Source: Acidobacteriota bacterium (GTDB lineage Bacteria > Acidobacteriota > Blastocatellia > Pyrinomonadales > Pyrinomonadaceae). Taken from it: a stretch of 64,000 nt of DNA. This document shows, piece after piece, positions 20,401 to 27,421 of the stretch. Below the pieces are notes generated by a model. The model was not told the DNA's origin, made no database searches, and saw only the letters and a program-made list of their open reading frames with translations. Position 1 is the stretch's first letter. Each line of letters begins with the position of its first letter. The position numbers and the translations under genes were made by a program. The stretch is from contig JAHBSG010000002.1 of assembly GCA_019639235.1 (NCBI GenBank), positions 1 through 64,000 on the forward strand, written 5' to 3'.

Positions 20401-20552
20401 TCGGCCTCGCTCGAAAGCCCTTCACGGAGCTTTTGTCCGATCGAGGAAAAGAGCGCGTCAAGCTCTTCACGCGAGGGAGCCTGGCGGCGGTCCTTTGCGA
20501 TGCCGGGAGCCGCAGCTCGCGGGCCGCGTTTGATGAGCGGTGAGCGTTTCAT
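17481..20552 (-). CDS. Sigma-54-dependent transcriptional activator with TPR and GAF domains
   Basis: A 1023-residue enhancer-binding protein. Residues about 40-480 are tetratricopeptide repeats (NLGDHPKAVTLLKETLETA and similar), about 520-660 a GAF-like sensor, about 690-920 the AAA+ domain with VTGESGTGKELVSRAIH (Walker A) and GYKRGAFTGAVTDSPG, whose GAFTGA loop contacts sigma-54. The end NISRVANELGLTRRGLYLKL is a Fis-type helix-turn-helix. Instead of a receiver domain it has TPRs, so the input is probably protein partners or peptides. Targets are unknown; no -24/-12 promoter was recognised nearby. Confidence 0.93.
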   Translation of the reverse strand: MKRSPLIKRGPRAAAPGIAKDRRQAPSREELDALFSSIGQKLREGLSSEAERIVVDAIAAYPHTDDDLASLKRLHSFTLETVGRYKESLEAIRPYEDRENLDRLSREIRIRVMTQLAIAYNNLGDHPKAVTLLKETLETAKAEELTQLNGQIHIGLARVYRKLNESNICRDHANAALEPLRAAGDWLGMAEAYREIAISYHQEGNSEEALQYFDLGIKIIGDRSAPFMLGKLYTDMSGAYSFLRRAQEGIECLERSITFFDQTEHVLNSVIAYNNLGMHLMHVGDWNRAEERIKRALDLAIESNHAHIAGILDSLGEMKILRGDLREARSLLSQAVTAAREHKREWYEAQALRNLSRCLLAEGENEKAAATARETIELSGRIGDKHYAKMAGLVLAEAMLRLERTAEFENAIAMVEASDPESDFYVFGNVQRIRGLASTSAGDIEMAVHHFNRSLTIFETANDTYHIAEAHLLLAEYLPPDRNEQAMRHLEAAKDIFKKLGLDERLKHAESIAAARKTLPVRTEPARSNSVVSQLLMVRLAEATASRELLFRELMAVLQQETSAKRIVIAEMNDKKRLRPFITHGIAPSDSAELVAQYEKSEHAGTAKAFERSKNVAVLELKPSGAPAAAVMISPAASAKLSDGSPLQPLIKVVELGLDVIDLRSRERSRPAEQETGSHASTGVMPGFIHSSPAMTSLVEEIYKIRSSDVTVLVTGESGTGKELVSRAIHTLSSRKDKVFIPFNCTAVPKELAEGHLFGYKRGAFTGAVTDSPGIIRSADGGTLFLDEIGDLPLDVQPKLLRFLQEGEVQPIGEKRPIKVDVRVIAATNMPLEEKVAEGSFREDLFYRLNVIRLRVPPLRERRSEIPPMVNYYISHYSEKFNKRDVTFTPQTVDLLMVCNWEGNVRQLCNEIQRIVARAEDGDVITPEHLSPELRRSAKPITTFGEPAAEAKPITSFNSPIMPFANLSTGTTLEEAVGELEMQMIKAALSRHNWNISRVANELGLTRRGLYLKLSRYGIEKAA

Positions 20553-20686
20553 CTAGGTGGCGGTTTCGGTTCCAGACAATATCGGAATGAGGCCGCTTTT
20601 TCAGCGGGCCGACCGCCCAAGAATGCAAAAATTGAATACTAAGTAAACAGCGCATTCGAAAGTTAGCAGAATTTACCTGCCGTGTC

Positions 20687-20692
20687 TATAAT
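20687..20692 (+). promoter_or_regulatory. Probable -10 box ahead of clpS
   Basis: A perfect TATAAT lies 35 bases before the clpS start; the -35 region (TTAGCA at 20663-20668, spacer 18) is weak. Confidence 0.45.
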
Positions 20693-20726
20693 TATTTTTC
20701 CGCAATTGGATCGATGCGGCGGCAAA

Positions 20727-21038
20727 ATGGCAGAATTTCCGGAACATGACGGCGAGGTGCTGACAGAGCGGCGGGCAAAGCTCGAAAAGCCAAAGCTCTT
20801 CAAGGTGCTGCTCCACAATGATGACTTCACCACGATGGAGTTCGTCGTTTTCGTGCTCGAACACGTCTTCAAAAGGGCCCGCCCCGAGGCGATGGAAATA
20901 ATGCTTAGCGTTCACTACAACGGCCTCGGCGTGGCCGGCGTTTACCCCTACGAGGTCGCCTATATGAAGCAGCAAAAGGCAATGAACCTCGCCAAGTCCC
21001 GCGAATACCCGCTGCTTGTGACCATCGAAGAGGAATGA
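20727..21038 (+). CDS. clpS: ATP-dependent Clp protease adaptor ClpS
   Basis: A 103-residue adaptor that presents N-degron substrates to ClpA. The core FKVLLHNDDFTTMEFVVFVLEHVF holds the N-end-rule pocket residues (HNDD), followed by A-E-I-M-L-S-VHYNGLGVAGVYPYEVA. The ATG at 20727 is preferred; a GTG at 20682 would add 15 atypical residues and would overlap the likely -10 box. clpA is not in the window. Confidence 0.93.
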   Translation: MAEFPEHDGEVLTERRAKLEKPKLFKVLLHNDDFTTMEFVVFVLEHVFKRARPEAMEIMLSVHYNGLGVAGVYPYEVAYMKQQKAMNLAKSREYPLLVTIEEE

Positions 21039-21223
21039 TTCAAAGACCGCTTTCGTCGAGAAGAATACGGCTCTTCGACTTTCTATTTCCGGTCTAGAAA
21101 TTCACGCGATTTGTATGCTAATCTAAGCGTTGTTATGCGGAGGCCATCGCCCATTATATTTCCAATCATGGGACTCAGGTTCAACTTAAGTTGAGCGGCG
21201 GCAAAAGTTTGCTTATGAGGGGT

Positions 21224-21253
21224 CCCAAGCTTATGAAAAGCTTGGGGCTTTTT
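21224..21253 (+). terminator. Terminator or attenuator hairpin in the ileS leader
   Basis: CCCAAGCTT (21224-21232) pairs perfectly with AAGCTTGGG (21238-21246), followed by GCTTTTT. It ends 10 bases before the ileS start. It is 185 bases after clpS, so it may attenuate ileS rather than simply end clpS; a 12-base palindrome (CAACTTAAGTTG, 21182-21193) precedes it. No T-box sequence was found. Confidence 0.6.
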
Positions 21254-21263
21254 GATTTTTACA

Positions 21264-24155
21264 ATGACCGAAAGTTTAGATCTAAAAAAGACCGTTAACC
21301 TGCCGAAGACGAATTTTTCGCAAAAGGCGAATCTTGGGCAGAGCGAGCCGGCCCGGCTAAAGAAGTGGAAAGAGGCCGGGCTTTACGAACGCATCGCCGA
21401 GGCGCGCCGCGGCCGGGAGAAGTTCATTCTCCACGACGGCCCGCCCTATGCGAACGCTGATATCCACATCGGCACGGCGCTCAACAAGATACTCAAGGAC
21501 TTCGTCGTCAAGAGCCGTTCGATGATGGGTTTTGATGCGCCGTATGTTCCGGGCTACGACTGCCACGGGCTGCCGATCGAAACGCACGTAGAGCGAAAGC
21601 TCGCCGAAAAGGGTAAGAACAAGGCCGACATTCCCGTTTCGACCTTTCGCCGCATCTGCCGCGAGCACGCCTCGACGGCGATGAACAACCAGACCCGCGA
21701 CTTTCAGCGGCTAGGGATCCTCGGCGAATGGGAGAACCCGTATCTGACGATGTCGGCCGAGTATGAATCGGCGACCGCACGGCTCTTTGGCCGCTTTCTC
21801 GAACGCGGATATGTTTACAAGGGCCTGCGGCCCGTTTATTGGTGCATTCACGACCAGACCGCGCTTGCCGAGGCCGAGGTCGAATATAAAGAGCACACGT
21901 CACCTTCGGTCTATGTGAAGTTTCCGCTTCGGTCCGATCCGGCCTCGATCGATCCCGCCCTTGCGGGGAAAAAGGTGTTCTTCCTCATATGGACGACCAC
22001 GCCCTGGACGCTGCCGGCAAATCTCGGCATCGCGGTCCATCCTGAATTTGATTACTCCGCGGTCGAGGTCGGCGACGAGGTCTATATCGTCGCTTCGGAG
22101 CTGAAGGGTTCTCTGGCGGAGACATGCAGCTTTACGAAATCGGTAGAACTCGCCCGCTTCAAGGGCTCAAAGCTCGACCGGCTTGAGGCAAAACATGCAT
22201 GGCTCGACCGCACCTCGCTGGTAATGAACGGCGAGCACGTAACGCTCGGCGAGGCCGATGCCGAAACCGAACTCGACGTGCGATTCGAAAGCAAGGGCTC
22301 GGCCAAGTCGGGCACCGGACTCGTGCACACGGCACCGGGCCACGGAGCGGACGACTTTCACATCGGCAAGGCTTACGGGCTTGAGATCTACAATCCGGTC
22401 GATGCGGCCGGGCGGTTCATCGCCGAGGTCGAGCACTTCGGCGGGATGAATATCTTTGACGCGAACCCGAAGATCGTCGAGTTTCTCGATGAAAGCGGGA
22501 TGCTGCTCCATTCGGAGAAGTATCAGCACCGCTATCCGCACTGCTGGCGATGCAAGAATCCGGTCATCTTTCAGGCGACGCCGCAATGGTTCATCTCGAT
22601 GGACGAGAAGTTTGGAGTACCGGCTTCAGCCGGCTCGGATGACAAACCGCTTCGTGCGGCTGCAATCGCCGAGATCGGGAAGGTGAAATGGCATCCGGCG
22701 TGGGGCGAAGGCCGGATGGCGAATATGTTCAAGGGACGGCCGGATTGGTGCGTCTCGCGGCAGCGATCGTGGGGCGTTCCGATCCCGGTTTTTTACTGCA
22801 GCGGCTGCGAGGAAACGGTCGCCGACCCGAAGATCGTCGACCACGTCGCGGACATCTTTGCCAAAGAGACCGCCGACGCCTGGTACGCGCGGCCGGAGAG
22901 CGAACTGCTGCCCGAGGGCTATACCTGTTTGAAGTGCGGCGGCACGGAGTTCCGCAAAGAGACCGACATTCTCGACGTCTGGTTCGACTCGGGCTCGTCG
23001 TGCGTCGCCGTGCTTGAGACACGCGGCGAGACGCTCCGCTTTCCGGCGGATGTTTATCTCGAGGGCGGAGATCAATACCGCGGCTGGTTCAATTCGTCGA
23101 TGAGCTGCGGCATCGCGGCACATGGCTCGGCCCCATATCGGCAGGTGATCACGCACGGCTGGGTCGTTGACGGCGAGGGCAAGAAGCAATCGAAATCGGT
23201 CGGCAACGTGACGGCTCCGCAGGAGATAATTGATAAGTCGGGGGCGGAGATCTTGCGGCTTTGGGCTGCTGCGGTTGACTACACCGAGGACGTCCGATGT
23301 TCTGACGAGATCCTTTCGCGGGTGGTCGATGCGTATCGCAAGATGCGGAACACGCTTCGCTACGCCCTAGGGAATCTTGACGGATTCGACCCGGCGGCGG
23401 ATTCGGTCGCCGAGGCGGAGATGCTTGAGATCGACCGCTGGGCTCTCGCGAGCCTCGAAATTGTTGCGGCAAAGGTGCTGAAAGGCTACACGGACTACGA
23501 CTTTCAGGCGGCCTACGGTGCTCTTTACAATTTCTGCACCGTCACGCTCTCGGCCCGTTACTTTGATATCATCAAGGACCGTCTCTATATCTTTGCACCG
23601 CGGTCGATAGAGCGGCGCTCGGCACAGACGGCGCTTTACCGCATCGCCGATTCGCTTTGCCGGCTGATGGCTCCGCTGCTCGCATTTACCAGCGACGAGG
23701 CATGGGAGAACCTGCCGGGCGAGCGTGAGGCCTCGGTCCACATGGCCGAATTTCCGGCCGCAACGCGTCTGGACGAAGCGGCGGAAACGGAACTGCTCTC
23801 GCGTTGGGAACGAATCTTTGCGATCCGCGATGAAGTGCTAAAGGCCCTTGAGGCTGCGAGGAACGAAAAGCAGATCGGCTCATCGCTCGAGGCAAAGGTC
23901 ATCCTTACCACCGACAAGCCGACAACGATGTTCCTGCTTGATCATTTCACCGAGCTTCGATACATCTTTATCGTTTCGCAAGTAGAGGTTCACGAGGGCG
24001 AGCCGTTCGCCGTCAAGATCGAAAAGGCCGACGGCGAGAAGTGCGAGCGATGCTGGAACTACTCGACGCGGGTCGGCGAATTTGAGAACTACCCGACGGT
24101 TTGCGAGCGGTGCAGCGAAGCTTTGAAGGAGATAGAAACGGCCGCGGCCGCCTAG
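21264..24155 (+). CDS. ileS: Isoleucyl-tRNA synthetase
   Basis: A 963-residue class I synthetase. It has [22 protein letters not shown] (HIGH-type motif, HIGT), the editing domain around [12 protein letters not shown], the second signature as KKQSKSVGN (Gln in place of the usual Met of KMSKS), and a C-terminal zinc finger CERCW..CERC. Between the conserved [10 protein letters not shown] and LRAAAIAEI are about 13 extra residues (codons 22611-22649) built on a perfect small palindrome, apparently a repeat insertion. The ATG at 21264 is used rather than an upstream TTG. It forms a cluster with lspA, a common pairing. Confidence 0.96.
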   Translation: MTESLDLKKTVNLPKTNFSQKANLGQSEPARLKKWKEAGLYERIAEARRGREKFILHDGPPYANADIHIGTALNKILKDFVVKSRSMMGFDAPYVPGYDCHGLPIETHVERKLAEKGKNKADIPVSTFRRICREHASTAMNNQTRDFQRLGILGEWENPYLTMSAEYESATARLFGRFLERGYVYKGLRPVYWCIHDQTALAEAEVEYKEHTSPSVYVKFPLRSDPASIDPALAGKKVFFLIWTTTPWTLPANLGIAVHPEFDYSAVEVGDEVYIVASELKGSLAETCSFTKSVELARFKGSKLDRLEAKHAWLDRTSLVMNGEHVTLGEADAETELDVRFESKGSAKSGTGLVHTAPGHGADDFHIGKAYGLEIYNPVDAAGRFIAEVEHFGGMNIFDANPKIVEFLDESGMLLHSEKYQHRYPHCWRCKNPVIFQATPQWFISMDEKFGVPASAGSDDKPLRAAAIAEIGKVKWHPAWGEGRMANMFKGRPDWCVSRQRSWGVPIPVFYCSGCEETVADPKIVDHVADIFAKETADAWYARPESELLPEGYTCLKCGGTEFRKETDILDVWFDSGSSCVAVLETRGETLRFPADVYLEGGDQYRGWFNSSMSCGIAAHGSAPYRQVITHGWVVDGEGKKQSKSVGNVTAPQEIIDKSGAEILRLWAAAVDYTEDVRCSDEILSRVVDAYRKMRNTLRYALGNLDGFDPAADSVAEAEMLEIDRWALASLEIVAAKVLKGYTDYDFQAAYGALYNFCTVTLSARYFDIIKDRLYIFAPRSIERRSAQTALYRIADSLCRLMAPLLAFTSDEAWENLPGEREASVHMAEFPAATRLDEAAETELLSRWERIFAIRDEVLKALEAARNEKQIGSSLEAKVILTTDKPTTMFLLDHFTELRYIFIVSQVEVHEGEPFAVKIEKADGEKCERCWNYSTRVGEFENYPTVCERCSEALKEIETAAAA
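22611..22649 (+). repeat. Palindrome-bearing in-frame insertion in ileS
   Basis: Thirteen codons that canonical IleS lacks at this point include CCGGCTTCAGCCGG (22620-22633), a perfect inverted repeat, followed by CCGCTTCGTGCGG (22648-22660), a second hairpin. The insertion keeps the frame. Confidence 0.5.
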
Positions 24156-24166
24156 GAGAAATTAGA

Positions 24167-24592
24167 ATGAAAAGACTCGGAATTTCGCTGACAGTTTTGA
24201 TATTGCTGGCGGTTTCGGCTTTCGGGCAGAACGTTTATGAGCCCGAACGTGGTTCCGCCGAGCGTAAAGCGATCCTCGACGCCATCCGCGTACCCGTCGA
24301 GCGCGACATGAAGCAGAAGATCGTCTTTGTGACCAACAACTTTCGGGTGCAGGGTTCCTGGGCATTCGTCGGTGGAACGCTGCAATCGCCCGATGGCGGC
24401 CAGCCTGACCTTCGCGGAACGGCTTGGGCGGAAGAGGCAGACTTCTTTGAGAATAACTTCTTTGCCCTGGTGCGAAAGACCGGCTCGCGATGGCGGGTGA
24501 CAACCCACGCGATCGGCTGCACGGACGTATGCTACTCCGACTGGTGGCGGCGGTACCGGGCACCGAAGGCCGTGTTTCCATACACGGAATGA
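24167..24592 (+). CDS. Small secreted protein of unknown function
   Basis: A 141-residue protein. It has a clear signal peptide (MKRLGISLTVLILLAVSAFGQ). The mature part contains ERKAILDAIRVPVERDM, VQGSWAFVGGTLQSPDG and CTDVCYSDWWRRY, with two cysteines that may form a disulfide. An AGGAGA site (24154-24159) supports the ATG at 24167 over an upstream start inside ileS. It follows ileS by 11 bases and is probably cotranscribed. I do not recognise a family with certainty. Confidence 0.75.
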   Translation: MKRLGISLTVLILLAVSAFGQNVYEPERGSAERKAILDAIRVPVERDMKQKIVFVTNNFRVQGSWAFVGGTLQSPDGGQPDLRGTAWAEEADFFENNFFALVRKTGSRWRVTTHAIGCTDVCYSDWWRRYRAPKAVFPYTE

Positions 24593-24666
24593 ACGAAAAT
24601 GAAACCGGGCGTGCGGCCGAATCGTAGTTCTGAACGTCCCTATTTTGAATAAAAAGGAGTTCAGCT

Positions 24667-25101
24667 ATGAAACACGCTATTTCAGCTACTATTATCGTTC
24701 TTGCGGTGCTTGTCTCGGCGGCGGCCGCCCAAACGGATGAGAACGATGCGGTGCGCGTCCCGCTGATGAACTACATCAAAGGACACGAGACCGGCCAGGG
24801 CGAATACTTCCGTAAGGCCTTTCATACTGAGGGCAGCATGGTCTGGGTTCGCGAGGGCAAGTTCACTTCGCGGACATTCGCGGAGTACATTGCCGGAGCC
24901 TCGGGCAAGCCAGCAGCCGATGAGAAGGACAGGCGCCGGAGTATAGAAGGAATTGAAATAGCCGGAACGGCGGCAACGGCAAAGATCATACTCGACTACC
25001 CGAACGTCAGGTTCGTCGATTTCATGTCGCTGCTCAAGATCGACGGTGAGTGGAAGATCGTCAGCAAGGTCTTTTACGCCGAGCCAAAGAACACAAGGTG
25101 A
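24667..25101 (+). CDS. Secreted NTF2-like (lumazine-binding/SnoaL-type) protein
   Basis: A 144-residue protein with a signal peptide (MKHAISATIIVLAVLVSAAAAQ). The remainder has the layout of NTF2-fold lumazine-binding-like proteins: VRVPLMNYIKGHETGQGEYFRKAFHTEG at the start and VDFMSLLKIDGEWKIVSKVFYAEP at the end. These are periplasmic proteins of unclear role. An AAGGAG site is 8 bases upstream of the ATG. The stop overlaps the lspA start (GTGA). Confidence 0.8.
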   Translation: MKHAISATIIVLAVLVSAAAAQTDENDAVRVPLMNYIKGHETGQGEYFRKAFHTEGSMVWVREGKFTSRTFAEYIAGASGKPAADEKDRRRSIEGIEIAGTAATAKIILDYPNVRFVDFMSLLKIDGEWKIVSKVFYAEPKNTR

Positions 25102-25619
25102 ATAAAACAGACTTATTGTGGAAGCTTGCTTACCTCGTCATAACCGGCGGGGTTTTTATGATCGACCAGACGACGAAGGCCTGGGCCGTCAGCCGACTTC
25201 GGTTTGGGGAGGATATTTCGGTCATTCCGGGATTTCTTAATTTCGCCTATGCCCAGAACACGGGCGTGGCCTTCTCGATGCTGGACGATCACGGCGATGT
25301 TGGCCGCTGGGGGCTTTCGGCCGTAGCGGTATTTGCGGGCGTTTTGGTGCTCTACTTTTTTTGGCGGACACCGCGTTCGGACGACCGCGTACTCGGGGCC
25401 CTAGCACTTTTGCTTGCGGGGATAATCGGCAACGTGACCGACCGTATCCGGCTCGGATTCGTGGTCGATTTTATCGATGTGCAGTTCGGCTCATGGCACT
25501 ACCCGACGTTCAACGTCGCGGATATGGCGATCGTCATCGGCGCCGGGCTTTTGATACTTGATATGGTTTGGAGCAAAAAAAGGATAACCGAAGCCCCCGA
25601 GACCGAAACAAAAAGATGA
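25098..25619 (+). CDS. lspA: Lipoprotein signal peptidase
   Basis: A 173-residue aspartyl peptidase that cleaves prolipoprotein signals in the inner membrane. It has four membrane helices, DQTTKAWAV near the start, the catalytic blocks GNVTDRIRLGFVVDFID and FNVADMAIVIG. The GTG at 25098 overlaps the previous stop by 4 bases, and its own stop overlaps the next ATG (ATGA), so translation is likely coupled through this cluster. Lgt, the preceding enzyme of lipoprotein maturation, is encoded 0.9 kb downstream. Confidence 0.96.
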   Translation: MNKTDLLWKLAYLVITGGVFMIDQTTKAWAVSRLRFGEDISVIPGFLNFAYAQNTGVAFSMLDDHGDVGRWGLSAVAVFAGVLVLYFFWRTPRSDDRVLGALALLLAGIIGNVTDRIRLGFVVDFIDVQFGSWHYPTFNVADMAIVIGAGLLILDMVWSKKRITEAPETETKR

Positions 25620-26053
25620 GCGTCACACTTCGTCCGGTTGATGAGAATAATTACCGCCGCGTCATTGCTCTTGATGTCGGCCCCGGCCAGGAACGCTTTG
25701 TTGCGCGGAACGTTAATTCGATCGCCGAGTCAAAGGTCTATCCATACCTGATACCGGCCGCGGTCTATTCGGATGACGAACTAGTCGGGTTCGCCCTCTA
25801 TGGCCGCGACCCGGAGACGGGCAAATACTGGATCGTCAGGCTGATGGTCGACGCCGCCCACCAGGGCAAAGGCTACGGCCGAGCCGCGGTGCTCGCCCTT
25901 ATCGAAGAGCTTCGGGCAAAGCCCGAATGCGGCGAGATCTACTTGAGCCTTGTTCCCGGTAACGAAGCCGCGGAGGGGCTTTACCAAAATGTCGGCTTTG
26001 AGCGGACCGGCGAGATCGCGGACGGAGAGATCGTAATGAGGTATTCGCTCTGA
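25616..26053 (+). CDS. GNAT-family N-acetyltransferase
   Basis: A 145-residue protein. The acetyl-CoA loop is VDAAHQGKGYGRAAVLALIEEL (R/QxxGxG/A type), preceded by YWIVRLMV and followed by LSLVPGNEAAEGLYQNVGFERTGE, the end of the fold. It resembles the spermine/spermidine acetyltransferase branch, but the substrate is not certain. The start overlaps the lspA stop. Confidence 0.88.
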   Translation: MSVTLRPVDENNYRRVIALDVGPGQERFVARNVNSIAESKVYPYLIPAAVYSDDELVGFALYGRDPETGKYWIVRLMVDAAHQGKGYGRAAVLALIEELRAKPECGEIYLSLVPGNEAAEGLYQNVGFERTGEIADGEIVMRYSL

Positions 26054-26100
26054 GAAGCAAGAAGCAAGAAGCAAGAAGCAAGAAGCAAGAAGCAAGAAGA
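26054..26100 (+). repeat. 7-bp tandem repeat (GAAGCAA)n
   Basis: Six perfect copies of GAAGCAA followed by GAAGA begin at the base directly after the GNAT stop codon. It is not CRISPR, as there are no spacers. Related words occur at 26502-26541 and 30920-30968. Confidence 0.95.
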
Positions 26101-26127
26101 TTGAGGTCTAGGAACTAGAATCGTTTT

Positions 26128-26484
26128 ATGCGTTCACGGAGTTTTGAAGACGTCGAAATCTGGAAAAAGTCGCACGCTTTCGTTTTGGAGGTCTATCGAC
26201 AGACCGAAAGTTTTCCCAAGCACGAGATATATGGATTGACTTCGCAGTTAAGAAGAGCGGCGGTATCAATACCCGCAAATTTTGCTGAGGGCTTCGGTAA
26301 GGCGACAAAGCCGGATAAGCTGCGCTTTTACAGTATGTCTCAAGGTTCGTTGGAAGAATGCCGATACTATCTCATTCTTGCAAACGATCTCGGTTACTGT
26401 GACACTTTTGCTTTGAGAACATTGATCGACGAAATTGGGAGAATGCTTGGAAGCTATATGCGAGCGATCAAAGCCGATATCTAA
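26128..26484 (+). CDS. Four-helix-bundle (23S rRNA intervening-sequence type) protein
   Basis: A 118-residue protein with the family blocks FEDVEIWKKSHAFVLEVYR, YGLTSQLRRAAVSIPANFAEG and YSMSQGSLEECRYYLILANDLGY. This family (TIGR02436-like) was first found in intervening sequences of 23S rRNA genes but is common alone; its function is unknown. It is flanked on both sides by GAAGC-type repeats and is less GC-rich than lspA and lgt, which suggests it arrived with the repeats between two lipoprotein genes. Confidence 0.9.
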   Translation: MRSRSFEDVEIWKKSHAFVLEVYRQTESFPKHEIYGLTSQLRRAAVSIPANFAEGFGKATKPDKLRFYSMSQGSLEECRYYLILANDLGYCDTFALRTLIDEIGRMLGSYMRAIKADI

Positions 26485-26501
26485 GAATGGTGTTGTCCGA
26501 T

Positions 26502-26541
26502 GCTTCTGGCTACTTGCTTCTAGCTACTGGCTTCTAACTCC
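26502..26541 (+). repeat. Degenerate GCTTCTGGCTA-type repeat
   Basis: GCTTCTGGCTACTTGCTTCT and the following bases repeat the words GCTTCT and CTACT with a 7-8 base period. They are the reverse complement of the GAAGC/CAGAAGC words at 26054 and 30920. It directly precedes the lgt start. Confidence 0.65.
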
Positions 26542-26543
26542 AC

Positions 26544-27332
26544 ATGTACCCTGAACTTTTCCGCATCGGTGATTTTCCCGTAACGAGCTATGGCGTTTGG
26601 CTGGCGGCGGGGATGCTCGTCGCGCTCTTTGCGGCGTCGCGTCTTGCAGAGCGCGACGGTTTGCCGCGGGAACGGATCTATGACCTCGGCCTTTGGACGC
26701 TGCTTGGCGGGTTGCTCGGCTCGAAAATACTTCTCTTCTTTGTTGAAGATAATGTCCAACTTTTCACCCTCGATTTTCTGCGTTCGGGCGGGGTTTATTA
26801 CGGCGGCTTGATCGGCGGATTCCTGGCGGTCGCGATCCTGATCCGGTGGTACAAACTGCCCTTCTGGAAGGTTGCCGATGCCTTTGCACCGGCGGTCGCA
26901 CTTGGCCAGGCATTTGGGAGGCAGGGTTGCTTTGCGGCGGGTTGCTGCTGGGGAAAGCCGACGACGAATTGGTGGGGCGTTCATTTTACCGAAAAGGGCC
27001 ACGAATACACGGGCGTCCCGATCGCAAATAACGTTCACTTGCACCCGACGCAGCTCATTGAAAGTTTTACGATGCTTGCGGTCTTTGCCCTGCTTGTTTG
27101 GCTGCACCGCCGCAAGAAATTTGACGGCCAGGTGCTGATCGCCTACGGCATCATCTACGCGATCTTCCGGTTCCTTATCGAATTCATTCGCGACGATCCG
27201 CGGGGCGAGCTTTTCGGCCTGACGGCGATGACCGGCCTTTCGACTTCGCAGATCGTCAGCCTCGTTGTCGCCGCAGCATCGATCGCTTTCTTCGTTTTCC
27301 GCTACCGTCAACGAACGGAAAAAGATCTGTAG
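26544..27332 (+). CDS. lgt: Prolipoprotein diacylglyceryl transferase
   Basis: A 262-residue, seven-helix inner-membrane enzyme that transfers diacylglyceryl from phosphatidylglycerol to the lipobox cysteine. It starts MYPELFRIGDFPVTSYGVWLAAG and contains GGLIGGFLAVAIL, GQAFGRQGCFAAGCCWGKP and HPTQLIES in the usual order. It forms a functional pair with lspA upstream and precedes rluD. Confidence 0.95.
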   Translation: MYPELFRIGDFPVTSYGVWLAAGMLVALFAASRLAERDGLPRERIYDLGLWTLLGGLLGSKILLFFVEDNVQLFTLDFLRSGGVYYGGLIGGFLAVAILIRWYKLPFWKVADAFAPAVALGQAFGRQGCFAAGCCWGKPTTNWWGVHFTEKGHEYTGVPIANNVHLHPTQLIESFTMLAVFALLVWLHRRKKFDGQVLIAYGIIYAIFRFLIEFIRDDPRGELFGLTAMTGLSTSQIVSLVVAAASIAFFVFRYRQRTEKDL

Positions 27333-27343
27333 CCGTACCAATT

Positions 27344-27415
27344 TACAATTGCCAATTCGATCCCGGAGATTGTCAATTGGCAATTGACCGATTGTGAATT
27401 GGAAGAAATTAAGGC
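27344..27415 (+). repeat. CAATTG-rich inverted repeats
   Basis: The lgt-rluD gap is made of the words CAATT and ATTG: CAATTTACAATTGCCAATTC, then GTCAATTGGCAATTGACC and GATTGTGAATTGG. The segments are inverted copies of one another and can fold into stems. No gene or promoter is evident. Confidence 0.7.
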
Positions 27416-27421
27416 TCTCCG

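Noticed and set aside
21181..21253. T-box riboswitch ahead of ileS
   Set aside because: A terminator is present, but no T-box (AGGGTGG-type) antiterminator sequence or Stem I features were found.
26054..26100. CRISPR-like array
   Set aside because: The unit is 7 bp, repeated head to tail without spacers, and there are no cas genes in the window.
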